The notes beneath the pieces were generated by a model. That model was given only the letters and a program-made list of their open reading frames with translations. It did no database searches and was not told where the DNA came from. The translations under genes and the position numbers were made by a program. 45,866 nt of DNA, from assembly GCA_030019395.1 (NCBI GenBank), contig JASEES010000048.1, positions 1-45,866 on the forward strand, written 5' to 3'. Origin of the DNA: Methanolinea sp. GTDB taxonomy: Archaea > Halobacteriota > Methanomicrobia > Methanomicrobiales > Methanospirillaceae. Of the stretch, positions 36,293 to 44,024 are shown piece by piece. Numbering within the stretch: the first letter of the stretch is position 1; the number at the start of each line of letters is the position of its first letter.

Positions 36293-37468
36293 ATGAAAAT
36301 CCGATTTTTTTTATTTGGTGGAAATAATCAAATGGAAGGTGTTTTCAAAAAAGAATTGGCCAAAATTACTTTGCTCAAAAAGTTAGGTTTAGATTGTGAA
36401 GTGACTTTTTTTGCAAATCAGAACAAATATATTTTTAATAGTGATATAAAAATAAAAATAATAAAAATTGATGAAAATTTAAATCTCATTCAAAGAATCA
36501 GAAGAGCCCGGTATATAGCTCATGTCATAGGTAATCAAATAAAAAATCTTGATTATCCAGACTGTGTTCTGTTCCGTTATCCTTACCATATTTTATATTA
36601 CTCGAAAAATATTCTGAAAAAGAAAAGAAGATGTAAAGTTGTTTTCGAACATAACACAAAAGAAAGTGATGAATTTAAATTGTTAACTGGTTGTTTTTCT
36701 CAAATCTTTTTACAAGAAATTTTTCTTGGTCGCTTCATACGGTCCCAGGCCGACGCCATCGTCGGCGTCACCAACGAAATCACGCAGTACCAGTTAAAGC
36801 GTTGTCATAACCCCGACAAACCGCACATCACGATTGGAAACGGCATTGATGTTGCCAGTGTCCCTTTGCGCCACCATCCTCCCCTGATAACCACGGAACT
36901 CCACCTTATCTTCGTTGCCAATGTCAGCCGCTGGCATGGCATCGACAGGCTCATCCGGGGCCTTGCGACAAATGATGGAAAGACCGCTATTATTCTCCAC
37001 GTTGCAGGTGAGGGGGCTGAGTTACCCAACCTCAAGAAATTGGTGAATGACTATGGACTCGCAAAAAAAGTCATCTTTCATGGTTTCGTGACCGGCCAGT
37101 CTCTCGATGAACTCTTTAACGCCTGTCACATTGCCGTCGGGAGCCTCGGTCTCCACCGTGTTGGATTGAAGGAATCTTCTACATTGAAAGTCCGGGAATA
37201 CTGTGCCCGTGGTATCCCCTGGATTATTGCATGTCAGGATCCTGATTTCCCTGACGATTTCCCGTATATTCATCGCATTCACGCCGATGAATCCCCGGTC
37301 AATTGTGAAGAATTACTGGAATTCGCGAAAAGAGTCTGTAAAGATCCCGAACATCCACAAAAAATGCGGGATTATGCCATGGATCATCTGGACTGGTCGA
37401 TAAAGATGAAGAAACTCAAGGAGTTCCTTGAAAAACTGGTCGGTGAATCACCTTCTGATCTTGTATAG
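36293..37468 (+). CDS. Family 4 glycosyltransferase of mosaic origin
   Basis: 391 residues with a GT-B glycosyltransferase architecture. The N-terminal domain ends near IFLGRFIRSQADAIVGVTNEI. The C-terminal donor-binding domain has TIGNGIDVASVPL, LIFVANVSRWHGIDRLIRGL, ILHVAGEGAELPNLKKL, VIFHGFVTGQSLDELFNACHIAVGSLGLHR and KESSTLKVREYCARGIPWI (the EX7E-type region). Codons 1 to about 147 are very AT-rich; from about base 36,735 onward the sequence is GC-rich like the core genome. The frame is continuous through the change, so the product may be active. Likely role: surface glycan or glycoprotein synthesis. Confidence 0.85.
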   Translation: MKIRFFLFGGNNQMEGVFKKELAKITLLKKLGLDCEVTFFANQNKYIFNSDIKIKIIKIDENLNLIQRIRRARYIAHVIGNQIKNLDYPDCVLFRYPYHILYYSKNILKKKRRCKVVFEHNTKESDEFKLLTGCFSQIFLQEIFLGRFIRSQADAIVGVTNEITQYQLKRCHNPDKPHITIGNGIDVASVPLRHHPPLITTELHLIFVANVSRWHGIDRLIRGLATNDGKTAIILHVAGEGAELPNLKKLVNDYGLAKKVIFHGFVTGQSLDELFNACHIAVGSLGLHRVGLKESSTLKVREYCARGIPWIIACQDPDFPDDFPYIHRIHADESPVNCEELLEFAKRVCKDPEHPQKMRDYAMDHLDWSIKMKKLKEFLEKLVGESPSDLV

Positions 37469-37471
37469 AGA

Positions 37472-37888
37472 TGCTACCGCCGCCCCATCCTCTCCCTCGG
37501 CTCTACTGACGGGGGCGTTGTCAAAGAACTGCTTGACCAGACACATGCAGGCGTGCATTGCTCAAACGAGGCGGAACTACGCGAATTCCTGCTCAAGTCA
37601 TACCGCGAATACAAGGAGCGGGGGGCAGTACAGTATCACGGGATCGGGGAGGAGATCATGAAGTACAGCCACGTGGAGATGGCGAGGAAGTTTGCCGAAG
37701 TGCTGGACGCAGTCACAGCCGGTGCCACGCCGATGCAGGCATCACACCCTGCCTGGCCACCCCGGAAAAAAACCCGGGAGAGGATCTGTACCCCCACTCC
37801 CCCGCGAGAGACCCCATTCCGGACGTTGTACGGCGAAATACGCGCCGTATCGCCTGAGAATCACGACCTCCCCCCACCGCAACCTTGA
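37472..37888 (+). pseudogene. C-terminal remnant of another glycosyltransferase
   Basis: In the same frame as the preceding gene, right after its TAG, the sequence reads CYRRPILSLGSTDGGVVKELLDQTHAGVHCSNEAELREFLLKSYREYKERGAVQYHG and then EEIMKYSHVEMARKFAEVLD. This is the typical C-terminus of a GT4 enzyme (donor-loop plus final helices). The N-terminal two thirds are absent. The tail after about 37,720 is unrelated filler. It suggests a deletion that removed most of a second glycosyltransferase. Confidence 0.65.
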
Positions 37889-37915
37889 TAAGGGGTCACT
37901 TTCAGACTGCCCGGT

Positions 37916-37997
37916 CAATATTTAAAAACTTCCCCGCTCCATCCTCTGTCATGTGACCCCTCGGGAATTGAAGCCTTTTTCACGAAGAGGTCACATG
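37916..37997 (+). promoter_or_regulatory. TATA box and inverted repeat at the head of the replicon-like block
   Basis: AATATTTAAAAAC (37,917-37,929) is a good TATA box and predicts transcription start near 37,949. There begins an inverted repeat: CATGTGACCCCT (37,950-37,961) and AGAGGTCACATG (37,986-37,997), one mismatch in 12. A further half-site, GGGGTCAC, is at 37,892-37,899. A repressor binding here would control the downstream operon; an RNA hairpin in the leader is the alternative. Confidence 0.5.
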
Positions 37998-38000
37998 GTG

Positions 38001-38228
38001 ATGAAAAAATGTTTTCAAGACCATCGGGAACAGCCACGTGCATGTATGCAGGTGGCTCCGGACGCGGTCCCCGGCTTTTTGGCCGGTCCGCTTCCCGCAC
38101 AGAACGAAGAGACACGTCCCGCAGAGGAGACGGCACGGACAGGAGAGCGGGCTCCCCCCACTATGGCATTGTGTCGGGTTGCAATAGGGAGAGGGAACCC
38201 ATCATATCCTGCACCCGGGGAACAATGA
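38001..38228 (+). CDS. Possible small hypothetical protein
   Basis: 75 codons from ATG 38,001 (or 37,995), the first open frame after the promoter described at 37,916-37,997. The sequence (MKKCFQDHREQPRACMQVAP) then becomes Pro/Ala/Arg-rich. The ribosome-binding site is weak (AGAGG). No family recognised; it may be a leader or non-coding. Confidence 0.3.
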   Translation: MKKCFQDHREQPRACMQVAPDAVPGFLAGPLPAQNEETRPAEETARTGERAPPTMALCRVAIGRGNPSYPAPGEQ

Positions 38229-38268
38229 ATGTTCCGTCACCGGCACGCGACTGCACGGAGGCCTCCTG

Positions 38269-38415
38269 ATGGCACACGCGTGCCCCCACCTCTCCCGCGG
38301 AAAGGAGGGCAGGTGGCTGACCCTCGCGTGCAGGTCCCCCGGTCCCTGCCCGGACCGGGCGTGCCCGGCCAACCCCCGTTTCCAGGAGCCGGATCCGGAT
38401 GATGCCCGCCAGTAA
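38269..38415 (+). CDS. Small Cys-rich protein (48 residues)
   Basis: It starts MAHACPHLSRGKEGRWLTLACRSPGPCPDRACPANPRF, preceded by GGAGG at 7 bases. Four cysteines, one with the pattern CxxxxxCxxxC, suggest a small metal-binding protein. The next gene starts inside its end (overlap 17 bases), so this is the head of a tightly packed operon. Too short for ordinary gene callers. Confidence 0.6.
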   Translation: MAHACPHLSRGKEGRWLTLACRSPGPCPDRACPANPRFQEPDPDDARQ

Positions 38416-38788
38416 CCACAGGGTATCGCCGCGGCGAAAGAGGCGCTCCCGGTGCCGTGCCGCGGAATACGAGGCCCGCAGGATCCTCCGGGAGATGGAC
38501 TTCCCGGTCGTGGTCCGGTCCACGGACCCGGCGTTTCCCGCAAGCCTGATCGCCTGGTCCGCAACGGGCAGTGTCCACGTCTTCTCCGTGGTCTCGACCC
38601 GCCGGACCGTTGCAGGCGCCCCGGATGCCGCATCCCTCTTTGCCGGCGAGATCGCGGACCTGCGGGGCATCCCCCGGGCGACCGGCGGGTCGGTCAACCT
38701 CTGGATCCGCTCCGGCCACACAGCCTGGAAGCTGTACCGCGTCTTTCCCGGCGGGATAGCCGAGGCGGGGGTGCCGGATGTGGCGTGA
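38399..38788 (+). CDS. Hypothetical basic protein, possibly nuclease-like
   Basis: 129 residues with a strongly basic start (SPRRKRRSRCRAAEYEARRILREMDFPVVVRSTDPAFPASLIAWSATGSVHVFSVVSTRR). The layout, a helix with YE followed by FPVVVRSTDPAFPASLIAW and a beta-strand, recalls Holliday-resolvase or PD-(D/E)xK nucleases, but the catalytic Asp and ExK are not recognisable. The family assignment is therefore only a suggestion. It overlaps its neighbour upstream and precedes a second Cys-rich gene. Confidence 0.6.
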   Translation: MMPASNHRVSPRRKRRSRCRAAEYEARRILREMDFPVVVRSTDPAFPASLIAWSATGSVHVFSVVSTRRTVAGAPDAASLFAGEIADLRGIPRATGGSVNLWIRSGHTAWKLYRVFPGGIAEAGVPDVA

Positions 38789-38804
38789 GGGAGAGGACGG
38801 CACC

Positions 38805-38969
38805 ATGTCGGAGCGCAAGGTCTGCCCCTTCATGTCGGACCCCCGGAGGATCGTCCTCTGCCAGGGAAAAAATTGTGCCGCCGCCTGCCCTGCCCGGGCC
38901 GGGGACGGGTCGCTCTGGACGTGCGGGCTTGTCGACGGCTGCGCCGGCAGGGAAGGGGGGATGCCGTGA
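38805..38969 (+). CDS. Small Cys-rich protein (54 residues)
   Basis: It reads MSERKVCPFMSDPRRIVLCQGKNCAAACPARAGDGSLWTCGLVDGCAG. Six cysteines, including CxxxxCxxxC, suggest zinc or iron-sulfur binding. It starts at ATG 38,805 behind GGGAGAGG; ATG 38,778 inside the previous gene is the alternative. Its stop overlaps the next ATG (ATGATG context), so translation is coupled. Confidence 0.6.
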   Translation: MSERKVCPFMSDPRRIVLCQGKNCAAACPARAGDGSLWTCGLVDGCAGREGGMP

Positions 38970-39187
38970 TGCCGCTTGTCCGGATCACGTCCACTCACGA
39001 CCCGTTCCTCCTCACCTGCCCGGTCTGCGGCTGCCGCTCGTGGGACCGGCAGGGGCAGGAGTTGTCCTGCCGGGCCTGTGCTGTCCGGGTGACGCTTGCC
39101 GATGACCCCGGGACGGACCGGGTCGTCCTTGTGATCGAAGGCCCCACCCTCTCCCCCGGAGGACCCCCATGGCAGGCGGGGAGATAG
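38969..39187 (+). CDS. Small zinc-ribbon protein (72 residues)
   Basis: MPLVRITSTHDPFLLTCPVCGCRSWDRQGQELSCRACAVRVTL holds two CxxC knuckles 15-20 residues apart, a classical zinc ribbon. A short acidic strand region and a Pro-rich tail follow. The tail is encoded within the 19-base overlap with the replication gene. It may assist the replication protein, a guess from adjacency. Confidence 0.65.
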   Translation: MPLVRITSTHDPFLLTCPVCGCRSWDRQGQELSCRACAVRVTLADDPGTDRVVLVIEGPTLSPGGPPWQAGR

Positions 39188-42174
39188 CCCGTGCCCTCTC
39201 CCTCCTCTTTTCCCCCGGATCGGTCGTCGAGCTCCGGGCGATCACGGAGGAGGGAATGGCATCCGGGTACTTCGACGACCCGGTTGCGCTCCGGGAAGCG
39301 GCCGGGCCGCTGGATGCAGCCGGCACGACCGGCATCTACGTCACGCTGAACGAGGTGAACCCGGCACTCCTCTCGCGGCGGGCAAACCGCGTCAGGATGC
39401 GGCTCTCGAAAAAGGACGCGACCACGGCAGACGGCGACATCATCCGCCGCCGCTGGTTCCCCCTCGACATCGACCCCGTCCGGCCCTCGGGCATCTCCTC
39501 GACCGATGCCGAACACCGGGCAGCACTCGACCGGGCAGGCAGGATCGCCGCGTTTCTCGCGGAACGCGGGTGGCCCGCACCCATCCTCGCGGACTCCGGG
39601 AACGGGGCACACCTGCTCTACCGGATCGACCTCCCCAACGATGACGCGTCCCGGGACCTCGTGAAGAGGGCTCTTGCAGCCCTGGACACCCTGTTCTCGG
39701 ACGGCACCTGCACCGTGGACACCTCAAACGCCAACGCGGCCCGCATCTGGAAGCTCTACGGCACGACCTCGCGCAAAGGCGACCACACGCCGGACCGCCC
39801 CCACCGGAAGGCACGGATCCTCGACGCCCCGGACCACGCCGGGGTCGCCGGCCGCGGCCTCCTCGAAGCCCTCGCGGCAACTCTCCCGGCCCCGCCGGCC
39901 CGAAAAGTCAGCCCGGCCCGCGGGACCGCGATCGACCTCCGGTCCTGGCTCTCCGGGCACGGCATCGGGATTGCGGCAGAAAAGCCCTACGCGGGCGGGA
40001 CACTCTTTGTCCTGGAGGAGTGCCCCTTCTCGGATGCCCACCGGGACGGGGCGTTTGCCATCCAGTTCGGGAACGGGGCCATCCATGCCGGGTGCCACCA
40101 CGCCTCCTGCGGGGGTGGATCGCAGCGCTGGAAGGAACTCCGGGCAAAGTTCGGGCGGGGAGAAGGCCATGCCCCCGCCGTACCCCCGGCAGAACCCGTG
40201 CACGGGGACCCGGCTCCTCCTGCCGATCTCCCCGGCCACGCGGAGGCGCTCTCCCTCCTGCAGCACGGCGACCCGAAGGAGGCGATGCTCCGGGCCTTCG
40301 CGCTGGACCACGAGGGCGACGAGGTGGTGGCCGAGTGCCTCGTCATGTCGCTTGCCTCCCGGTCGGTCGCAAACACCAACGGCCTGCACGTCTCCGTGAC
40401 AGGCGAGAGCGGCAAGGGCAAGAGCCACGCCTTTGCGACCATGCTCCGCCAGGTCCCGGCCCGCTTCCGGCTGGAAGGCGCAATGAGCAACAAGGCCCTC
40501 TTCTACATCGAGGGCATGCAGCCCGGCAGCGTGATCGTGCTCGACGACCGGGCCCTCTCCGAGGAGGTCCAGGAGATCCTCAAGGCGGCGACCACGTGCT
40601 TTTCCGATCCCATCGGGTACCGGACGGTCACCAGGGACCGCAAGATGCAGGTCTGCACCATCCCGGAACGGTGCGTCTGGTGGGTCTCGAAGGTCGAGGG
40701 TGCCGGGGACGACCAGGTCCAGAACAGGATGCTCACCTGCTGGATCGATGACTCGGAGGAGCAGGACGCCCGCGTGCTGGCCCGGATCCTCGCCCGCGAC
40801 GAGGGTGTGCCGGGCCCGGGGGGAGGGGAACGGCCTGATGTCCTCGTCTGCCGGGCCATGTGGGAGATCATCGGGCAGCAGCGGTTCCACGTGGTTGTCC
40901 CCTTCGCGACCCGGATCCGGTTCCAGGCGGCGGCGAACCGGAGAAACCCGGAGATGCTGCTCGACCTCGTCAAGGCAAACACCGTCCTCCGGTTCATGCA
41001 GCGGGAACGGCAGCAGCACGGTCCCGTCTCCTGCCTGATCGCCACCATCAGGGACTTTTGGGAAGCGGCCAGGCTCTACTCCCTCCTTTCCGGGACTGCC
41101 GGCGGGCAGGAGACGAAGCTGACGAGGCGGGAGGCCGGGCTCCTCCGGGCCATCGTGCAGGGAGGGTGGCCGGAGTTCACGGTCCCGATGCTCCAGAAAG
41201 TGACCGGCTGGTCCAACGGGAACATCCACAAGATCATCCACGGGTACGTCTCGCGGGGCACGGCGCACTCCGGCCTGCTCGAGAAGTGCCCGGCGATTGC
41301 CTACTGCGACCGGACGGTGGCGACCGCCGAGGATGCCGGCGGTGTCTCGATGCAGCGGAGGATGCGGGCCTACACCTTTGACCGCGAGCTCTTCGCCGCC
41401 TGGTCTGCAGGCGGGGCGGTCTGGCTCGATGGCGGTGATGACGGGATGTCCCCTTCCCCGCCTTCCGCAGACTTCCGCAGTCCCGCGGCCTGTGCGGAAG
41501 TGTCAGGAAACGATGAAGAAGGCCCCGATTCTCAAAATAATGAATATAATAAAAGTACATATATATGTACACAGGATCACTTCCACACATGCACGGGATC
41601 ATGGGAGCCGGCAGAAGACACTGCGTGTGCACCTGCACGTGAGAGGTGTCCCGGAAGTGCGGAAGTGAAAAATTCAAAAACCGATGAACCGCCTCCGATC
41701 CCTGCCAATACGCCGGAAAATGCCCCGATTCCACTTCCCCAACCCCTTCCGCCGCCCGGGCACTGCGGAAGTCCGGGAGATCCGGCCGGCAGCCCCCCCG
41801 TCCGGATCGACGCCCGTGACTACAAGCCGCTCGTGCCACCCGCAAGGAGACCGTGCTCCGTGTGCGGTGCCCCGTGGTCGCTCTACGTCGAGAAGCTGAC
41901 CGGCGACCGGCTGCAGCGGAAGGACCGGGACGCCCGCCGGCTCTGCAGGGCCTGCTATGACCGGGCGAAAGCGTACGTCCAGGAGCACGCGGCGATCCTG
42001 CCGGGGACGTGTGACCCTTCCCGGATGGAGCCGCTTGCGTCCGGGGTGGGCCGGTGCACCGTGTGCTCGCTCGACCCGGCTTCCTACATCGACAGGACGA
42101 CCAGGACGAAGGTGTGCGAGTCCTGTTACCGGCGGCTCTCCCGGGCGACAGGTTGCGGGGAGGCAAAGGCATGA
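39169..42174 (+). CDS. Primase-polymerase/helicase replication protein with C-terminal zinc modules
   Basis: 1001 residues. Residues 1-240 form an archaeo-eukaryotic primase-like domain: WFPLDID with Asp100 and Asp102, SGNGAHLLY (His148), and VDTSNANAARIWKLYGT with Asp184. A zinc motif follows (C285PF..H291..GC309HHASC314), as in PriCT/D5 N-terminal regions. An AAA+/SF3-like helicase has Walker A TGESGKGKSH (411-420) and Walker B SVIVLDD (454-460). A winged helix is near residue 680. Residues about 755-870 are a low-complexity linker with different base composition. Two C-terminal zinc modules end the protein (CSVCGAPW..CRACYD; CTVCSLD..CESCYR). Such fusions replicate plasmids and viruses. 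The ATG follows GGAGGA. It is the centre of the integrated replicon-like block. Confidence 0.85.
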   Translation: MAGGEIARALSLLFSPGSVVELRAITEEGMASGYFDDPVALREAAGPLDAAGTTGIYVTLNEVNPALLSRRANRVRMRLSKKDATTADGDIIRRRWFPLDIDPVRPSGISSTDAEHRAALDRAGRIAAFLAERGWPAPILADSGNGAHLLYRIDLPNDDASRDLVKRALAALDTLFSDGTCTVDTSNANAARIWKLYGTTSRKGDHTPDRPHRKARILDAPDHAGVAGRGLLEALAATLPAPPARKVSPARGTAIDLRSWLSGHGIGIAAEKPYAGGTLFVLEECPFSDAHRDGAFAIQFGNGAIHAGCHHASCGGGSQRWKELRAKFGRGEGHAPAVPPAEPVHGDPAPPADLPGHAEALSLLQHGDPKEAMLRAFALDHEGDEVVAECLVMSLASRSVANTNGLHVSVTGESGKGKSHAFATMLRQVPARFRLEGAMSNKALFYIEGMQPGSVIVLDDRALSEEVQEILKAATTCFSDPIGYRTVTRDRKMQVCTIPERCVWWVSKVEGAGDDQVQNRMLTCWIDDSEEQDARVLARILARDEGVPGPGGGERPDVLVCRAMWEIIGQQRFHVVVPFATRIRFQAAANRRNPEMLLDLVKANTVLRFMQRERQQHGPVSCLIATIRDFWEAARLYSLLSGTAGGQETKLTRREAGLLRAIVQGGWPEFTVPMLQKVTGWSNGNIHKIIHGYVSRGTAHSGLLEKCPAIAYCDRTVATAEDAGGVSMQRRMRAYTFDRELFAAWSAGGAVWLDGGDDGMSPSPPSADFRSPAACAEVSGNDEEGPDSQNNEYNKSTYICTQDHFHTCTGSWEPAEDTACAPARERCPGSAEVKNSKTDEPPPIPANTPENAPIPLPQPLPPPGHCGSPGDPAGSPPVRIDARDYKPLVPPARRPCSVCGAPWSLYVEKLTGDRLQRKDRDARRLCRACYDRAKAYVQEHAAILPGTCDPSRMEPLASGVGRCTVCSLDPASYIDRTTRTKVCESCYRRLSRATGCGEAKA
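41462..41772. other. Candidate replication origin inside the primase-helicase gene
   Basis: TGCGGAAG occurs five times in about 310 bases: minus strand at 41,462-41,469 and 41,472-41,479, plus strand at 41,493, 41,658 and 41,764. A variant, CCGGAAGTG, is at 41,651. Between them lies a 42-base AT-rich stretch (41,529-41,570) ending in the perfect palindrome GTACATATATATGTAC (41,555-41,570), in a gene that is otherwise GC-rich. The copies fall in both orientations and different reading frames, so protein repetition does not explain them. Iterons flanking an AT-rich unwinding region is a standard origin layout. Confidence 0.5.
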
Positions 42175-42584
42175 TCGCCCTTTCCCGGGAGGCTCGTTCC
42201 CCGGATCAGTCCCCTGCAGGGGCGGGGGCACGGATCTTCCCTGCGACGGAGGGCCCGCTGCCGGAAACGGGGGCAGACCCGGTGGGGGGTTCCTGTTCGC
42301 CGCCGGACGGGCTGGCCCCGCCCATCCTCCTTCCCGGCCGGGGAGGCCGGCTCCGGCACACGGTGACCGCCACCCGATCCGTTGCGATGGACGGGGATGA
42401 TTCGCCGGCCTGCCCGCCGGAAAGGACGCATTCCCCCCGCCACCGGCAGGAACTCCCCGGAAAGCAACCGGCATGCCGGCGAGATACGCGGGTGTCCGGG
42501 GGGAGAGGAAGAGGGGACGGCAGCCGTGCACGACGGGAGACCGCCGTGCAACCGGGCCGGGAGGAACGGCCATGCCGGGGCTGA
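42171..42584 (+). CDS. Hypothetical low-complexity protein coupled to the replication gene
   Basis: 137 codons from ATG 42,171, which overlaps the replication gene's stop (ATGA). The product is rich in Pro, Gly and Arg (PPILLPGRGGRLRHT, RRDTRVSGGRGRGDGSRARRE), probably disordered. Coupled start and operon position support it; composition argues for caution. No family recognised. Confidence 0.4.
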   Translation: MIALSREARSPDQSPAGAGARIFPATEGPLPETGADPVGGSCSPPDGLAPPILLPGRGGRLRHTVTATRSVAMDGDDSPACPPERTHSPRHRQELPGKQPACRRDTRVSGGRGRGDGSRARRETAVQPGREERPCRG

Positions 42585-43153
42585 TCCGGGCGGTCCGGGA
42601 CCTGCTCACCCGGCTCCTGTCCCGGAGAAGGGTGTCCGGGGACACCACGGTTCCCGCAAAGGACACCACGGGATGCCCTCCTGCCACCCCACCAGAAGGC
42701 ACTGCCCCGGGGGAAGACCGGCCGTGCTCCGGGGAGTGCCTCCGGCCGGTGGTTCCCGCAAAACCCGTTCCCCTTCCCCCGGAGGGACAACCGGGGCTCT
42801 CCCGGTGGACGGTCCGGGAATCCGAAAGACCGGTGTTCGGGAAGGTGGGGCGGATCTTCCTCGAGGGCGATGCCCTGGTGATCCGCACCGACCGCGACCC
42901 CCGCTGTTTCTCCCTCCCGATCGACGGTGCAGCCGCCGTTCTCGCGGGTGATTCCCGTGCCATCCTCCTCCCGACCGGGGATGCGGTGGGAACCGCACGG
43001 CTCTCGGCATCCGGCCGGGCGGTGAACTTTCTCATCGGGCCGGTCCTCTATACCACGCCGCGGGCACGGATAACCGACGTGCTGGAGGGGAGGGCGAGGA
43101 AAGCGGCGGTGTTCGCGGGAGAGGCCCCTCCGGGGGACCGTGCAGGACAATGA
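42572..43153 (+). CDS. Hypothetical protein with beta-rich C-terminal domain
   Basis: 193 residues from ATG 42,572, behind GGGAGGA. A basic amphipathic N-terminus (MPGLIRAVRDLLTRLLSRRR) and a Pro-rich linker precede a compact beta-rich domain (VRESERPVFGKVGRIFLEGDALVIRTDRDPRCFSLPIDGAAAVLAGDSRAILL..GRAVNFLIGPVLYTTP). It overlaps the gene before by 13 bases. Unknown function; specific to this type of element as far as can be judged. Confidence 0.6.
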   Translation: MPGLIRAVRDLLTRLLSRRRVSGDTTVPAKDTTGCPPATPPEGTAPGEDRPCSGECLRPVVPAKPVPLPPEGQPGLSRWTVRESERPVFGKVGRIFLEGDALVIRTDRDPRCFSLPIDGAAAVLAGDSRAILLPTGDAVGTARLSASGRAVNFLIGPVLYTTPRARITDVLEGRARKAAVFAGEAPPGDRAGQ

Positions 43154-43286
43154 CGCACCGATCTCCCCGGATCGCCATTTCGCACCAGTTAATGCGTCCG
43201 ATGGGAAACCCCCCGTTCCCTTCTTTGCACCGGTCTTCCCACCCTTCTTTGCCCCCGGGTTTCCCGGGGGCAGGAGTATCAGCAGC

Positions 43287-43790
43287 ATGGCAGACTTTGT
43301 CCAGAAGAGTGTCACGAAGAGTGCGGTCCGCACCCTGAGTGCACCCCTCGCAGACGCAGCAGCCGTCAACACCATCGTGAACACCCTGATTGCGGCAAAC
43401 CCGCTCGGGTGCACGCCATACGAGGTCGGAGGCGTCACGATGGCCCCGGTCGCAAAGACCCGGGAGAGTTACGGCGCCCGTATCGCCTACGAAGACGACG
43501 AGGCAGCAACCGTGGGGACCATCTCCATCCGGGCACCCACGACGGCAGCCTTTGCGACCGTGAAGTCCGAGCTCCTCGCCGATGCGGAGATTTCCGCCGC
43601 GATGGGCGGCGACCCCGTGAACCTGCCCGACAGGGAGACCTGCTCGGTCACGGTCCGGTGCCACGACCCGTCCGGCGAGATCTACTACCTCACGTTCACC
43701 CGCGACGCAGTCCGGATCACCTCGTACGAGAGCGATTCGATCCTCACGCTCGTCGAGCAGTGGGCGGACACGGTGCCGGCACTGGCCTGA
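43287..43790 (+). CDS. Hypothetical protein, possibly structural
   Basis: 167 residues from ATG 43,287 with CAGGAG upstream. It reads MADFVQKSVTKSAVRTLSAPLADAAAVNTIVNTLIAANPLGCTPYEVGGVTMAPVAKTRESYGARIAY and continues with regular alternating beta-strands and Ala-rich helices to ILTLVEQWADTVPALA. The compact alpha/beta composition without signal or membrane segment would suit a virion or plasmid-maintenance protein, but I recognise no family. The preceding 130 bases are non-coding. Confidence 0.6.
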   Translation: MADFVQKSVTKSAVRTLSAPLADAAAVNTIVNTLIAANPLGCTPYEVGGVTMAPVAKTRESYGARIAYEDDEAATVGTISIRAPTTAAFATVKSELLADAEISAAMGGDPVNLPDRETCSVTVRCHDPSGEIYYLTFTRDAVRITSYESDSILTLVEQWADTVPALA

Positions 43791-43831
43791 ACGGGGAGCA
43801 CACGATTCCCCTGTCCGGGGGAGGAGGGGCC

Positions 43832-43954
43832 ATGGAAGACGGGCTCCTGTTCCTCCTCGGCATGTGCATCGGGAGCCTGATGATGCTTTTTGCCATCCTC
43901 CGGGCGATCGCCGAAATGCACAGCCGGCTGGAACAGATCCAGGGGAGGCGGTGA
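43832..43954 (+). CDS. Small single-span membrane protein (40 residues)
   Basis: MEDGLLFLLGMCIGSLMMLFAILRAIAEMHSRLEQIQGRR: one membrane helix (LLFLLGMCIGSLMMLFAIL) with a short charged helical tail. The ribosome-binding site GGGGGAGGAGG is unusually strong. It resembles the small membrane proteins of archaeal viruses and plasmids in size only. It is followed by another membrane gene. Confidence 0.65.
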   Translation: MEDGLLFLLGMCIGSLMMLFAILRAIAEMHSRLEQIQGRR

Positions 43955-44024
43955 ACACCCGTTCCCGCTTCCCTCTTTTCCCTGCAGGCCGCCTCTTTTC
44001 CCCCCGAAAAGGAGGTCTTTTCAC

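Noticed and set aside
39724-41268. 514-codon minus-strand frame opposite the primase-helicase gene
   Set aside because: Antisense shadow of a gene with ordered primase and helicase motifs; charged low-order composition.
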